Below, one piece after another: positions 41,247 to 41,459 of a DNA stretch of 41,459 bases. The notes under the pieces are model-generated. The model was not told the origin of the DNA, did not search any database, and saw nothing but the letters and a program-made list of their open reading frames with translations. Source of the DNA: CAYSRJ01 sp964525675 (GTDB lineage Bacteria > Spirochaetota > B62-G9 > DRHN01); the NCBI GenBank assembly GCA_964525675.1, contig CAZGJW010000012.1, positions 1 to 41,459 of the forward strand, given 5' to 3'. Position 1 is the first letter of the stretch; each line of letters starts with the position of its first letter. Made by a program: the position numbers and the translations under genes.

Positions 41247-41459
41247 ATGACTCTGAAAGAAAAAAAGGTCGCCTTTCTGTGTGCTGTCGTTATAGTGATA
41301 CTGTTTTTGCCTGCAGCCATCTTTGCGCAGGATGCAATAGCCTTTCTCGGGGAAGTCGGAGGAAATGTAAAGATAATAAAGAGCAACCCCGGTACAGAGG
41401 TTGATGCGAAGCTCGGTATGCTCCTCGAGGGAGGGGATACCATCAAGACGGAGGCCGAA
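41247..41459 (+). CDS. FecR-domain secreted protein, 3'-truncated by the window edge
   Basis: The first 71 residues are visible. A signal peptide (about 1-27, ending IFAQ) leads into AIAFLGEVGGNVKIIKSNPGTEVDAKLGMLLEGGDTIKT, the start of a FecR domain. The GGAGG ribosome site is six bases from the ATG. It probably shares a transcript with the preceding secreted protein. In spirochaete-type genomes such proteins are often exported scaffolds rather than sigma regulators; here that is inference. Confidence 0.75.
   Translation, partial: MTLKEKKVAFLCAVVIVILFLPAAIFAQDAIAFLGEVGGNVKIIKSNPGTEVDAKLGMLLEGGDTIKTEAE

Overview
The window comes from a Gram-negative, probably anaerobic bacterium. An apolipoprotein N-acyltransferase and a TPR/beta-barrel secretin-like protein imply an outer membrane. 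An oxygen-sensitive 2-hydroxyacyl-CoA dehydratase with its Fe-S activator implies anaerobic growth. A large protein with an acidic cytoplasmic half, one membrane span and a TPR-rich periplasmic half resembles the spirochaete flagellar-collar protein FlcA, so Spirochaetota is the best guess; this is inference and no rRNA is present. No tRNA, rRNA, CRISPR array, insertion sequence or phage gene was seen.

Layout. 1-2.97 kb (+): two dehydratase subunits (the first cut by the window edge) and their activator. 3.07-5.88 kb (-): CobU, then an lnt-cobC operon. 6.09-10.7 kb: a single-domain response regulator, then a stand-alone homocysteine methyltransferase domain translationally coupled to a large hybrid histidine kinase, then a nitrilase-family hydrolase. 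10.7-15.88 kb: an A+T-rich metal or corrinoid uptake island (NicO/RcnA-like permease, DUF1007 partner, Fec/Btu-type ABC transporter) ending in a truncated methyltransferase that runs into a dispersed palindromic repeat. 15.9-22.1 kb: YgiQ radical SAM protein, secreted FecR-like/TPR protein, small secreted unknown, nitroreductase, a second copy of the repeat, CbiZ and a DapL-type aminotransferase.

22.3-33.5 kb (+): the FlcA-like protein, a stand-alone ribosomal protein L3 gene behind a terminator-like hairpin, a dCMP deaminase-family protein, an A+T-rich gap with several DnaA-box matches, a rhomboid protease with a Cys cluster, an HDOD protein whose promoter predicts a leaderless mRNA, a metallo-beta-lactamase-fold protein and DNA polymerase III alpha. 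33.7-38.1 kb (-): response regulator, TPR/beta-barrel outer-membrane protein, membrane-anchored HEAT-repeat protein and a processive GT2 glycosyltransferase, which together look like a synthase-dependent polysaccharide export system. 38.3-41.5 kb (+): a fucose/arabinose-isomerase-like protein behind a well-formed promoter and operator, then a secreted unknown and the start of a FecR-domain protein.

Two threads join separate loci. The first is cobamide and metal economy: CobU, CobC, CbiZ, an uptake island, and a homocysteine methyltransferase domain that needs a methyl-donor partner. The second is the cell envelope: Lnt, the FlcA-like protein, the polysaccharide exporter and several secreted FecR/TPR proteins.
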